Shown here in pieces: positions 1-8,538 of a stretch of DNA of 49,224 bases (position 1 is the first letter of the stretch; the number at the start of each line of letters is the position of its first letter). Where the stretch lies: assembly GCA_947626565.1 (NCBI GenBank), contig CANQSQ010000009.1, positions 1 through 49,224 of the forward strand, given 5' to 3'. Below the pieces are notes generated by a model. The model ran no database searches, was not told where the DNA came from, and saw only the letters and a program-made list of their open reading frames with translations. The translations under genes were made by a program, and so were the position numbers. Origin of the DNA: an uncultured Bacilli bacterium. GTDB lineage: Bacteria > Bacillota_I > Bacilli_A > RF39 > UBA660.

Positions 1-37
1 GTAAATGATTTGCTTATAAATAAATTCTAAAACTAAT

Positions 38-54
38 TGCACAACAATTGTGCA
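38..54. repeat. Short inverted repeat upstream of first gene
   Basis: TGCACAA and TTGTGCA flank a 3-base CAA spacer (38-54). The two arms are perfect complements. It lies about 80 bases upstream of the candidate -10 at 133. It could be a repressor operator or part of the terminator of a gene to the left. No T-run follows it, so an operator is slightly more likely; this is inference. Confidence 0.35.
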
Positions 55-129
55 CTTTCAATAATAATCTACATTTTTATAAAAATTATCATTAAAATTA
101 CCCTATATTTTCCAAATCTTTTTAATTTA

Positions 130-138
130 TGTTATACT
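130..138 (+). promoter_or_regulatory. Extended -10 promoter for the first gene
   Basis: TGT followed by TATACT (133-138) is an extended -10 element. No good -35 hexamer sits 17 bases upstream. The 298-base stretch before the first gene holds only this, the inverted repeat at 38-54 and A/T-rich leader. Confidence 0.4.
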
Positions 139-298
139 TATTAAGTACAAACAACTTTCTAAAAATTATCACATGACTCATCACTCAAGACCTCAATGTA
201 TAAATAAAAACTAAGTAGTCATTTTTTAGAAAAAAATTATCCTAATAATACCTGTTTTTAAAAATGAGGTAAATATTTATAATTAGAAAGGAGTAAAT

Positions 299-1183
299 AT
301 GGATAAATTTGATATGAATGAAGAAGATGAATTTGAATATGAATTTGAAGATGAAGTAAATGATGAATTTAAAGAGGCTCTACAACTAATAGATTTTCAT
401 GAACTTACAGCTGAAGAAAAAGAACAACAAGCTAAGGAGTTGGCCGAAAAAGGTTTTCTACCTAAAAATGAGGAACTTGATGAAACACCTTCCAGTCCCC
501 AAGAAATGGTCGAAAAAAATCCTCGTAAATTTATCATTGAAGAATGTATTCCTGCCTGTCAGGAATTATGGTCAAAAAACATTTATACTTTTATGGTAAG
601 TGACCACTTAAATGAGGGAGAATGTTGGATAGAGATTATATTAGATGGTCTTTCTGATGAAAATAAAGAAATATATGCTAATTTATCAGGCTCTGACGTT
701 ATAAAATTTTCTTATCATCCTGGCGCTATTAACTTTGGTGTCAAAGCCGTTGGTAAAGAAGGACAAGCAAAATTATTAGAACTAGCTAAACAATTTAAAA
801 TGCAAGATGTACCTGCTACTCAAGCCTATATTTCACCTCAAGATTTTTTACTTGATTATTGTGGTTGCTACGATGAAATACCTAATCCTGATTACAAAAA
901 GATGACACCACCTTGGTCTTTACAATTACCATATGAAGAATTAATGAAATATATGGATGAATATGATGAATGGGAAAATTCATCAGCTAGTAAAGAAACT
1001 ATTCGAAAATTTAATGCCAATAAAATAACAAAATCATTAGAAGAATTAGCTGAAGAACATGGCATGATTGTTGATGAAGATAGAGTTTATTTAAGTCCTT
1101 TTCATTATAACAAACACCTACAATATCTAAAGACCTTAGAAAATAGTCAAGCAGATGAAGTTAAACCTCATTCTCAAAAATAA
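299..1183 (+). CDS. Acidic hypothetical protein
   Basis: A 294-residue soluble protein that I do not recognise. The first 30 residues are almost entirely Asp/Glu/Phe/Asn, followed by a helical, charged stretch to about residue 85. A more globular middle (about 90-190) contains several aromatic residues and Cys. The C-terminal third looks helical. There is no signal peptide or membrane segment. AGAAAGGAG lies 6-8 bases before the ATG, so the start is well supported. It stands alone, with its own leader upstream and a terminator at 1194-1228. Acidic N-terminal tails recur in this window (compare the protein at 8539), but I see no shared domain. Function unknown. Confidence 0.8.
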   Translation: MDKFDMNEEDEFEYEFEDEVNDEFKEALQLIDFHELTAEEKEQQAKELAEKGFLPKNEELDETPSSPQEMVEKNPRKFIIEECIPACQELWSKNIYTFMVSDHLNEGECWIEIILDGLSDENKEIYANLSGSDVIKFSYHPGAINFGVKAVGKEGQAKLLELAKQFKMQDVPATQAYISPQDFLLDYCGCYDEIPNPDYKKMTPPWSLQLPYEELMKYMDEYDEWENSSASKETIRKFNANKITKSLEELAEEHGMIVDEDRVYLSPFHYNKHLQYLKTLENSQADEVKPHSQK

Positions 1184-1193
1184 AAAAATAGTT

Positions 1194-1228
1194 AAAAATT
1201 AATTCATGAAAACTGAGTTAATTTTTTT
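1194..1228 (+). terminator. Intrinsic terminator after the acidic hypothetical gene
   Basis: A 12-pair stem (AAAAATTAATTC with GAGTTAATTTTT, one T-G wobble) has a 9-base loop and a run of seven T at 1222-1228. It lies 10 bases after the stop codon. Confidence 0.8.
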
Positions 1229-1286
1229 ATTATTAATAATTATTTTTTCAAAAAAAATATTTTCAATAGTAATATTTGCTTTTAAA

Positions 1287-1295
1287 TGATATAAT
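1287..1295 (+). promoter_or_regulatory. Extended -10 promoter of the DUF2207/radical SAM cluster
   Basis: TGA followed by a perfect TATAAT at 1290-1295, about 40 bases before the ATG at 1337. No clear -35 is present, which is usual for extended -10 promoters. The same TGATATAAT string recurs upstream of mraY (47096-47104). Confidence 0.65.
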
Positions 1296-1336
1296 AAAAT
1301 TAAGATAAAAAGTAAAGTAAGTTGAGAGGTAGAAGT

Positions 1337-3508
1337 ATGAAAAGTTTAAAAAGAAAAATATCTAATTCTTTTATTTATGTGTTGAATAATTTAGTATATG
1401 TTTATGTTGCTTTCATTTTAATAATTGGTCTTTGTTCGTTAATAGACTCCAAATCCGAAAATACTTCCGAGTATAAAGCCGATGGTTTTACCATTTCTTC
1501 TTATAATGTTGTCTTAGATGTCAAAAAAGATAATAAAGTAAAAGTAACGGAGAATATAGCCACTAATTTTACTAGTAGTTTAAAACACGGTATTTATAAA
1601 TACACTCCCTTATGGCTAGAGTATACTGGTAAAAATAATAAAACCATCAAAAGAAAAGCTGTTTTAACCAACTATCGAGCTGAAGGTGATCCTTATACCA
1701 CTGATAAAGTAAATGGCAAAGAAAGAATCAGAATTGGAAGTGCCTCATCTTACGTTCCTGAAGGAGAAAAAGACTATACTATTAAATATACCTATGATAT
1801 GGGACAGGACCCTTATATAGGTTTTGATGAATTTATTTTTCATGCCTATGGTGACTTCTGGGGTACCCAAATAAAAAATGCTACTATTCAAGTTATCATG
1901 CCTAAAAAAATTTCTAACTGTAAAGTTAGTTTTTACACCGATAAATATCGTAAAAATAATGTTACTGATATAGTTGAATATACTATTGAAGATAATATCT
2001 TATATGCTACTTTTAATGAAGAAAAAAATTATCAAAAACAACTAAAAGCCTATTGTAAAGATACTAATAATCAAGATGAAAATGGTAAATGTCAATCCGA
2101 AAACTTTGATCTTTATTATGAACCATTAGAAAAATCTTTAACTGTTGATATTGAACTACCAGAAGGTTATTTTGTTGGTGGTAGTTGGAACTATGGTTGG
2201 AAATCCTTCATAACTGCTATAATTATTATTTTATTAACACTAATAACTATCTTAAAATGGTTAAAGTATGGAAAAGATCATCCTAAAAATACTGAAACAG
2301 TTGAATTTTATCCTCCTGATAATTTAACCTCTGCTGAAGTAGGCTATGTATTTAATCATCATCAATCAAGCAAAAAATATACTATTGCTTTGCTTATTCA
2401 ATTAGCTAGTAAAGGCTATATCAAAATTGATGAGAAAAAAGATGCTGACAAAAATATTGAAATAACTAATTTATTAATAAAACCTAAAGAACCAAAAAAA
2501 TTAAAAGAAGATACTTCTAGACGAGTTATTGATGTCAAAAAATTAAAAGATGATGATGAAAATCTTAATCAAGCTGAAAGAACTGTAATGATTCACTTAT
2601 TCAAAAATGGTGATGAAAAAACCGTTGATGATGCTGACATTGATAAATTCTTAGCTGTAAAAGAAAAACTACTTGCCGGTGGTTACATTGAAATAATCAG
2701 TGATAATGATAAATATTTAACTACTAAACGAGAACAAGCTCAAAGTGACTATGATAAAGAATTCCAAAAATATCAACAAGATTTAGAAAAATATAATGCG
2801 AAAATTGCTGATTATCAGCCTCTTAGTAAACTAGAACAAATTGTTTATGATCAGTTATTTTCTAAAGACAATGTTGTTATTCTTCAAAAACATAAAACGT
2901 TCTATCAAGCTTTTAAAGAAGTAGAAGATGAATTAGATGCTAGCTTTAAAGACAAAGTACATGATAAACAAGCAACTAAACAATTTATATGGGCCTTAGT
3001 AATAAGTATCATTGTTCTTATATTAAGTCTTTTATCTTACTTTGTATTAGAAGATTTAGATCCAAGATTATCATTCCTTTATAATCTTTCCTTCATCTGT
3101 ATTATTGTTAATTTATTCTTTATGGCATTTATGAAAAGAAAAACCGAATATGGTGAACAAATTACAGCCAAAGTAAAAGGTTTCCGTAACTTTTTAATAA
3201 CAGCTGAAAAATCTAAATTAGAAGCTTTAGTTCAAGAGAATCCTCATTATTTTTATAATATATTACCATATACATATGCTCTAAATATTTCTAAAAAATG
3301 GATTAAGAAATTTGAAGATATTTCGATGCCAGAAGTAGATATGGGTAATTTTGATTATAGTAGTTCTTATTCTTATTATTCTTTATATGATAATGTCTAT
3401 TATCCACCTGCTACTATTTCCTCTAGCAGTTCAAGTGGTGGCTGTGGTGGCGGTTGTTCATCTTGTGGTGGCGGTTGTTCCTCATGTGGAGGCGGTGGCT
3501 CTTGGTAA
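1337..3508 (+). CDS. DUF2207-type membrane protein with C-terminal CGGGCSS repeat tail
   Basis: A 723-residue membrane protein. After an N-terminal membrane segment (about residues 16-35) comes an extracellular beta-rich domain of the DUF2207 kind (about 45-280). A second membrane segment follows (about 290-310), then a cytoplasmic helical region with NHHQSSKKYT-type wording, two further membrane segments (about 550-600) and a low-complexity tail. DUF2207 proteins usually end in a Gly-rich run closing with Ser-Trp. Here the tail instead carries five Cys (residues 703, 707, 710, 714, 717) in a 7-residue CGGGCSS rhythm before GGGGSW. The ATG at 1337 is preferred over an upstream TTG at 1322 because GAGAGG lies 7 bases before it. 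The next gene starts inside the last codons. Function of the family is not established; the tail is a plausible modification substrate (inference). Confidence 0.85.
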   Translation: MKSLKRKISNSFIYVLNNLVYVYVAFILIIGLCSLIDSKSENTSEYKADGFTISSYNVVLDVKKDNKVKVTENIATNFTSSLKHGIYKYTPLWLEYTGKNNKTIKRKAVLTNYRAEGDPYTTDKVNGKERIRIGSASSYVPEGEKDYTIKYTYDMGQDPYIGFDEFIFHAYGDFWGTQIKNATIQVIMPKKISNCKVSFYTDKYRKNNVTDIVEYTIEDNILYATFNEEKNYQKQLKAYCKDTNNQDENGKCQSENFDLYYEPLEKSLTVDIELPEGYFVGGSWNYGWKSFITAIIIILLTLITILKWLKYGKDHPKNTETVEFYPPDNLTSAEVGYVFNHHQSSKKYTIALLIQLASKGYIKIDEKKDADKNIEITNLLIKPKEPKKLKEDTSRRVIDVKKLKDDDENLNQAERTVMIHLFKNGDEKTVDDADIDKFLAVKEKLLAGGYIEIISDNDKYLTTKREQAQSDYDKEFQKYQQDLEKYNAKIADYQPLSKLEQIVYDQLFSKDNVVILQKHKTFYQAFKEVEDELDASFKDKVHDKQATKQFIWALVISIIVLILSLLSYFVLEDLDPRLSFLYNLSFICIIVNLFFMAFMKRKTEYGEQITAKVKGFRNFLITAEKSKLEALVQENPHYFYNILPYTYALNISKKWIKKFEDISMPEVDMGNFDYSSSYSYYSLYDNVYYPPATISSSSSSGGCGGGCSSCGGGCSSCGGGGSW
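3440..3505 (+). repeat. Gly/Cys heptad repeat tail (CGGGCSS)
   Basis: Codons for two tandem CGGGCSS units and a final C-GGGG-S-W. Cys codons lie at 3443, 3455, 3464, 3476 and 3485. The GGAGG in the Gly codons at 3488-3492 also serves as ribosome binding site for the downstream radical SAM gene. Confidence 0.85.
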
Positions 3509-4500
3509 AAAGATTTATTTTACAATGGCATTTAAGTGAAAATTGTAATTTAAAATGTCTTCATTGTTACCAAGAAAATCATAAACCTGTTCAACTACCA
3601 TATGACAAGTTAGTTGAAATATATAATCAATTTAAAGAACTTTTAAATAAAAAGAAATTACGAGGTCACATTAACATCACTGGTGGTGAACCATTATGTA
3701 ATCCCCATCTTTATAAAATTCTTGATTTAATAAAAAAAGATGCTCCTCTAATTTCTTTTTCTCTTTTAACTAATGGTACTTTAATTACTCCAGACATTGC
3801 TAAAAAGATAAAAAGTTATAATCCTGAATATGTCCAAGTTAGTCTAGAAGGCGGCAAAAAAACTAATGACTATATACGTGGTCAAGGTACCTATAAAAAA
3901 ATCGCCACAGGTATTACTAATTTAAAGAAGGAAAATATTTTTACTTCCATTTCTTTTACGGCTACCAAACTCAATTATAAAGAATTTCCTAAGGTTGTAA
4001 AATATGCGCAAAAGTATCATGTTGATAATGTTTGGTCCGATCGTTATATTCCCTTAGGAGCTAGTGAAGATAAAAATTTAACCCTTAATTTTACTGAAAC
4101 AAGAGACTATTTAGAAATAATGCATAAAGAACGATTAAAACTAAAAAAACAAAAAAATAATACCACTACAATATCTATGTATCGAGCATTACAATTTCAA
4201 ATGACCAATGATTTTGCCTATGGCTGTACCGCTGGTGATTCACTGTTAACTGTTATGGAAAATGGTGATTTAGTTCCTTGCCGTAGAATGCCTATTGTAG
4301 TAGGTAATTTATTTCAAGACTCAATGTTATCATTATATGATAATAGTCCTATTTTAAAAAAACTGCGTACTAATAAAATACCTGATGAATGTCAATTATG
4401 TGACCATGCTGAAACGTGTCGGGGTGGTCTTAAATGCTTAACATATGCCCTTTACCAAGATTTAAATCATAAAGATTATGGTTGTAATGAAGAAATATAA
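3502..4500 (+). CDS. Radical SAM/SPASM protein coupled to the Cys-tail membrane protein
   Basis: A 332-residue radical SAM enzyme. The 4Fe-4S motif CNLKCLHC gives Cys15, Cys19 and Cys22, and GGEP follows at 61-64. The C-terminal SPASM domain has seven Cys (242, 260, 297, 300, 306, 312, 328) in the pattern CX12GX4C, CX2CX5C, C, C, which normally binds auxiliary iron-sulfur clusters. SPASM enzymes typically modify peptides or proteins. The start is chosen as TTG 3502, because GGAGG at 3488-3492 lies 9 bases before it. An ATG at 3484 lies upstream of that site. The TTG overlaps the preceding TAA (TTGGTAA), so the two genes are probably translationally coupled. There is no N-terminal peptide-recognition (RRE) domain: the Cys motif begins at residue 15. 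Substrate unknown; the neighbour's Cys tail is the obvious candidate (inference). Confidence 0.9.
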   Translation: MVKRFILQWHLSENCNLKCLHCYQENHKPVQLPYDKLVEIYNQFKELLNKKKLRGHINITGGEPLCNPHLYKILDLIKKDAPLISFSLLTNGTLITPDIAKKIKSYNPEYVQVSLEGGKKTNDYIRGQGTYKKIATGITNLKKENIFTSISFTATKLNYKEFPKVVKYAQKYHVDNVWSDRYIPLGASEDKNLTLNFTETRDYLEIMHKERLKLKKQKNNTTTISMYRALQFQMTNDFAYGCTAGDSLLTVMENGDLVPCRRMPIVVGNLFQDSMLSLYDNSPILKKLRTNKIPDECQLCDHAETCRGGLKCLTYALYQDLNHKDYGCNEEI

Positions 4501-4512
4501 GAGGAGGTCTCT

Positions 4513-5601
4513 ATGAAAAAATTATTTATTCTCATTTTATTAATCTTTTTAGTAACAGGTTGTGGCCTACAAAGTCCACGTGCCATAAAAAGAAGTGTTA
4601 GTAAAGCCCTTCCTAAAGCTTCTTTGCAAAGTATCGAAAAAGAAGATGATGTAAACATTTATAACTACAAATATAAAAACATAGAATTTAAAATAACTAA
4701 TACATATTATACTCAATCTGATCTTCCTATTCCCTCTAATAATTACTTTAGTAACTATATTAATCAAGTCTTAAAATATTATGAAACTGACATTAAAAAA
4801 ATTGAATCACAGTATAATATAGATGCTACTTTAGAAGACCCTGAAAGTAGGATAACTATAAATATTAGTAATTATTCTGCTTTAAAACAAGTCGCAAACT
4901 ACATAGATGCTCTCTTAGATATAATTAAAGATTATTATTTACAAGAACCAAGTGACTATATAGATTCTAATTTAATTTTTAATATTAAACTTCGTGATGA
5001 ACAATTTGTTCTTGAAAAAATTGATTTAGCTGATGTTAATTATTCCAAATCTAATAAATATCAGATTTATCAAATGAAGTATGTTCAATTAATTGATAAT
5101 AATAAGATAATTAATGATGTTCCAAGTAGTGAGTATAAAAAAATCCCTAAACTATATTTAGATTATGTTTACGTTAACAATAAATTATGTAATTTTACTT
5201 ACTATTTTGTACCACCTAAAATTGTCTATAATGTAGAAGATGAACAATACTATCTACCAGTTGCTTATGGAGTAAAAAATGGTGCCGATGTCGATTATAT
5301 TCAAAAGGATATTATTGAAATGGCTTATCCTAACAGTAATTATCAAAGTGACAATGAAGAAGATTTTACGACTTATAATATTGGTAATAATACTTATAAA
5401 ATGTTATTTAATTCTTCAAAAGATAGTTACAAATTTTATAAAAATAATAAAAAATTGTCTATTACTACTTACAGCCAAATTTCTGATGAATCACCTGGTG
5501 CCACATTTATTAAATTTATAAGTCTTGATGATTTTGCTAATTTAGTAGAAATGAAAACTAGAATAAATACTCAAAGTAGAACTTTATATTTCTACAATTA
5601 A
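4513..5601 (+). CDS. Predicted lipoprotein, unknown function
   Basis: A 362-residue secreted lipoprotein. A short basic N-terminus (MKK), a hydrophobic stretch and the lipobox LVTGC (Cys at residue 17) predict lipid attachment and export to the outer face of the membrane. The mature part is polar, rich in Asn, Tyr and Lys, with no recognised domain. GAGGAGG lies 6 bases before the ATG, and only 12 bases separate it from the radical SAM gene, so it is probably the third gene of that operon. No terminator is seen directly after it. A new promoter starts at 5635. Confidence 0.85.
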   Translation: MKKLFILILLIFLVTGCGLQSPRAIKRSVSKALPKASLQSIEKEDDVNIYNYKYKNIEFKITNTYYTQSDLPIPSNNYFSNYINQVLKYYETDIKKIESQYNIDATLEDPESRITINISNYSALKQVANYIDALLDIIKDYYLQEPSDYIDSNLIFNIKLRDEQFVLEKIDLADVNYSKSNKYQIYQMKYVQLIDNNKIINDVPSSEYKKIPKLYLDYVYVNNKLCNFTYYFVPPKIVYNVEDEQYYLPVAYGVKNGADVDYIQKDIIEMAYPNSNYQSDNEEDFTTYNIGNNTYKMLFNSSKDSYKFYKNNKKLSITTYSQISDESPGATFIKFISLDDFANLVEMKTRINTQSRTLYFYN

Positions 5602-5634
5602 AATAAGTACAAAGCCCATCAGTAAAACAGTTTA

Positions 5635-5663
5635 TTGACATGCCTAAATAATAGTGCTATATT
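5635..5663 (+). promoter_or_regulatory. Strong sigma-A promoter of the HerA/SPFH operon
   Basis: Perfect -35 TTGACA (5635-5640), 17-base spacer, and -10 TATATT (5658-5663). It gives a leader of about 180 bases before the first large gene. The leader contains a 13-codon ORF (5741-5782) and a hairpin (5800-5828), which points to control within the leader. Confidence 0.85.
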
Positions 5664-5740
5664 AAATTCGAAAAAGTATTACGTGGTCTTTAATTACGAT
5701 TTTTATTTAACTTAAAGGTAAAATTTTGGAGGGGTTTACT

Positions 5741-5782
5741 ATGAAAAAAGAAGTGCTTTTTTCAACTCTAATGAAAGAATAA
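5741..5782 (+). CDS. 13-residue leader ORF
   Basis: The peptide is MKKEVLFSTLMKE. A very strong ribosome binding site (GGAGGGG, about 5729-5735) precedes the ATG with good spacing, unusual for chance in such AT-rich DNA. It ends 18 bases before a 13-pair hairpin and 71 bases before the HerA-like ATPase gene. This layout resembles an attenuation leader, in which ribosome movement over the short ORF decides hairpin formation. The peptide has no run of a single rare or regulatory codon, so the signal it might sense is not evident. It could also be a small functional peptide. Confidence 0.5.
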   Translation: MKKEVLFSTLMKE

Positions 5783-5799
5783 CTTAATTACTTAACAAA

Positions 5800-5828
5800 A
5801 AAAGTCTTACTTAATAAGTAGGACTTTT
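5800..5828 (+). terminator. Leader hairpin, possible attenuator
   Basis: A 13-pair stem (AAAAGTCTTACTT with AAGTAGGACTTTT, one wobble) closes on an AAT loop. Its downstream arm ends in TTTT, but no longer T-run follows, so termination may be partial. It lies between the 13-codon ORF and the ribosome binding site of the ATPase gene. Confidence 0.6.
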
Positions 5829-5853
5829 CGACATTAAAAAAGGAGGAACTTAA

Positions 5854-8535
5854 ATGGAAGAAAACAAATATATATTTACTCAATTAGAGGATAATAGTTA
5901 CGTAGGATTAACAATTTATGAAGTAAAACAAATCCCTGATATTACAATTTTAATTCCTACTGATGAAAATGAACAAGATTATTCATTAGCCAATAAAAAA
6001 GAATTTGAAAGTTTATTAACTGAAATATATTATAATTGTAAAAATAATTTTAATTATGATTTTACGAATCAAGATTATGCTATAGAACTTGCTTTTTTAA
6101 CTGAACCAACTATCAATCAAACCTATAAAGCTAACATCAAACCTTATATTCTTTTAAGAGCTATAGGACCAACGAAGGATTATGTTTCTAGTCAATTAAA
6201 AGAAATGGCCGAAATCTTCTCCTTAACCCTACAATATAATAAGTATGATATTGTTGAAGTTGCTAATAAAGAAGAAATAAGAGATAAAATGATAAGTTTA
6301 GCTCAAAAAGATAAACGCGTTATAACTAAAGATTTTGGTAAAGCTAATTTACAAAGTAACTATCTACCTGAATGTTTCTCTTTTGCGAAATTACCTGAAA
6401 AAATTGGTAATTTTTCGAGAATTTATAGTACTTTAACTAATTATCCTAACTCATTATTTATTATCGATTTAATTCCTACTATCTTAAATAGAAATGAAAT
6501 AAATAGTCTTGAGGTAATGAGTAATGCTTTGGAAATGTTAAAAAAAGGTATATCTAGTGCTGAAGGTAATATTACTAATGCTTTAGCTGAAAAACATGCT
6601 GAAAATTATCAATATTATGAAAAAAATAAAAATGGTATTTTATATTCTTACAATATTATGATTTGTAGTGATTCTCATTCTATAACGAATATTTCTTCTA
6701 AAATTATAAGTGAAATAGGAGTAGGAACTAATCAAAATAATGCTGAATTACTTTCTTTAGATATTTATAATGATGATATTGATATAAAAGAATATTTTAA
6801 CTCTCTACCATGGGCCATCAATGAAATTACTTATGACTTTGTTACTGAAGAAAAAAATATGCCTGAAGAGCCATGTTTAAGGATGCCTTTTCTTGTTACT
6901 GCTGAAGAAGCTAGTGAGTTTTTTAGAATACCTTATGGTGATAAAATGTTTGCTGCTGGTATTAAAATCAATAGAGCTAATAAGAATGAAAAACAATATA
7001 TGAAAAAGATTATTAATACTGGAGATATTATGATTGGAACTTTAAAAAGTTCTAATAATGAAGACAAAATTGGTATAAATTTAGATGATATAACTAAGCA
7101 CCTTTTAGTAGTAGGAATGCCTGGTAGTGGTAAAACAACTTTTTCTATAGGACTACTTGATCAATTATGGAAAGATCATCATATTCCTTTCCTAGTTATT
7201 GAACCAGCTAAAAATGAATATCGTGCTATGATTGACAGTATCCCTGAAATTCAAGTTTTCACTCCTGGAAAAGACTTCATATCACCTTATATTATAAATC
7301 CTTTTATTCCCCCAAAGAATGTTCGACTTCAAAGTTATAAGACTGTTTTAAAAACTGCTTTTTCCGCTTGTGTATCAATGACAACTCCTTTAGACAAAAT
7401 CTTTGAAGATACCATTGATGAATGTTATTCTCGAGCTGGTTGGCTTCCATACTATACAATTGAAGATGGTGGTGCCATTTTCACTATGGAAGACTTTCTT
7501 AAAACCTTTATGGAAGTCTTTGAAAAAATAGGTTATAAAGGTGATGCTTCCAACATTGGTAAAGCTGGATATGTCCGTTTGAAAGGTTTATTAAAATTAT
7601 TTCAAACGTATAATACTATTCCCGTCGAAGATTTACTAACTAAGCCAACTATTATTGAATTAGCTGCGATAGAAAATGCTGAACAAAAAAGTTTAATAAT
7701 TGCTTTGCTTTTACTTAACATTCAATCTTATATTAATGCTAATGCTATAGGAACAGGTGAATTAAAAAATGTTTTACTTCTTGAAGAAGCTCATGTCTTA
7801 TTAGGACAAAGTAGTCAAGTTAGTGATGATAAAGCTAATCCAAGTGCTGTAGCTAAAGGCTTATTAACGAGAATGTTAGCGGAAGTAAGAGCCTTAGGTA
7901 TGGGCATTATTATTGCTGATCAATCTCCTGAAAAAGTAACATCTGATGTCATTAGACTAACTAATAATAAATTATCATTTAATTTAGTTGAATTTAGAGA
8001 TAGAGAAATTATTAAAAATAGTACGAAAATGTCTGATGTTCAAATGGATAGACTACCTATATTACGACCTGGTGAAGCTTTCTTCTATACCAATGGTTTA
8101 GAGGAATCAGAAGAAATAATAACTGAAGATTATCGTAAAAAAGTCCAAATTAGAACTACTATTAGTGATAACGAAATAGCTGAGAAAAGTACTTATTGGA
8201 ATAATAAGAAAGATAAATTAAAACCTTTTATTGAATGTCGTTGTATGGAATGTTGTAAAGAGTGTAATTATAAAGTAAAAGCCGCTGCTGAAGAATATGC
8301 TCGCAGAATTTATGCTAAATCTTTTAATGAGCAAAGTAGTGACCCATCACTTTTAACTAATACTTATAAAACTATAAACAGTCAAATAAAAGAGTATGAT
8401 GCTAAGGCTACTAAGCAATTAGCTTGCTGTACTAAACTACAATTTTTACGAAAAATTAAATATAATACTAAAATTAAAATAACTGATAAGCAAATTATTC
8501 AAACATTAAAAAATAATTTTAAAAAGGAGGCATAA
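5854..8535 (+). CDS. HerA/DUF87-like P-loop ATPase
   Basis: An 893-residue ATP-dependent motor of the HerA/FtsK/VirB4 class. The N-terminal 400 residues have no recognised domain. The ATPase core has Walker A GMPGSGKTT (421-429) and Walker B VLLLEEAH (640-647). A TRMLAEVRALG region (about 672-682) and IIIADQSPEKV resemble the arginine-finger and sensor segments of HerA proteins. Near the C-terminus is a Cys cluster (CRCMECCKEC, about 794-803) that could bind zinc. It has no membrane segment. HerA-type proteins form hexamers that pump DNA or, in related secretion motors, drive protein transfer; which applies here is unknown. AAGGAGG precedes the ATG. The next gene starts 3 bases after the stop, indicating a tight operon with the acidic peptidase-like protein. 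Confidence 0.85.
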   Translation: MEENKYIFTQLEDNSYVGLTIYEVKQIPDITILIPTDENEQDYSLANKKEFESLLTEIYYNCKNNFNYDFTNQDYAIELAFLTEPTINQTYKANIKPYILLRAIGPTKDYVSSQLKEMAEIFSLTLQYNKYDIVEVANKEEIRDKMISLAQKDKRVITKDFGKANLQSNYLPECFSFAKLPEKIGNFSRIYSTLTNYPNSLFIIDLIPTILNRNEINSLEVMSNALEMLKKGISSAEGNITNALAEKHAENYQYYEKNKNGILYSYNIMICSDSHSITNISSKIISEIGVGTNQNNAELLSLDIYNDDIDIKEYFNSLPWAINEITYDFVTEEKNMPEEPCLRMPFLVTAEEASEFFRIPYGDKMFAAGIKINRANKNEKQYMKKIINTGDIMIGTLKSSNNEDKIGINLDDITKHLLVVGMPGSGKTTFSIGLLDQLWKDHHIPFLVIEPAKNEYRAMIDSIPEIQVFTPGKDFISPYIINPFIPPKNVRLQSYKTVLKTAFSACVSMTTPLDKIFEDTIDECYSRAGWLPYYTIEDGGAIFTMEDFLKTFMEVFEKIGYKGDASNIGKAGYVRLKGLLKLFQTYNTIPVEDLLTKPTIIELAAIENAEQKSLIIALLLLNIQSYINANAIGTGELKNVLLLEEAHVLLGQSSQVSDDKANPSAVAKGLLTRMLAEVRALGMGIIIADQSPEKVTSDVIRLTNNKLSFNLVEFRDREIIKNSTKMSDVQMDRLPILRPGEAFFYTNGLEESEEIITEDYRKKVQIRTTISDNEIAEKSTYWNNKKDKLKPFIECRCMECCKECNYKVKAAAEEYARRIYAKSFNEQSSDPSLLTNTYKTINSQIKEYDAKATKQLACCTKLQFLRKIKYNTKIKITDKQIIQTLKNNFKKEA

Positions 8536-8538
8536 TTT

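Noticed and set aside
1322-1336. TTG start for the DUF2207 protein at 1322
   Set aside because: It would place the ribosome binding site GAGAGG inside the coding region. ATG 1337 has correct spacing to it.
3351-3539. Overlapping 62-codon forward frame at the end of the DUF2207 gene
   Set aside because: It is a frame shadow made of Val/Ala codons from the Gly/Cys tail. The radical SAM frame, with its conserved Cys motif, is the real overlapping gene.
5664-5853. T-box riboswitch in the HerA operon leader
   Set aside because: There is no recognisable T-box core sequence and no Stem I-type structure, and the downstream genes are not amino-acid related.
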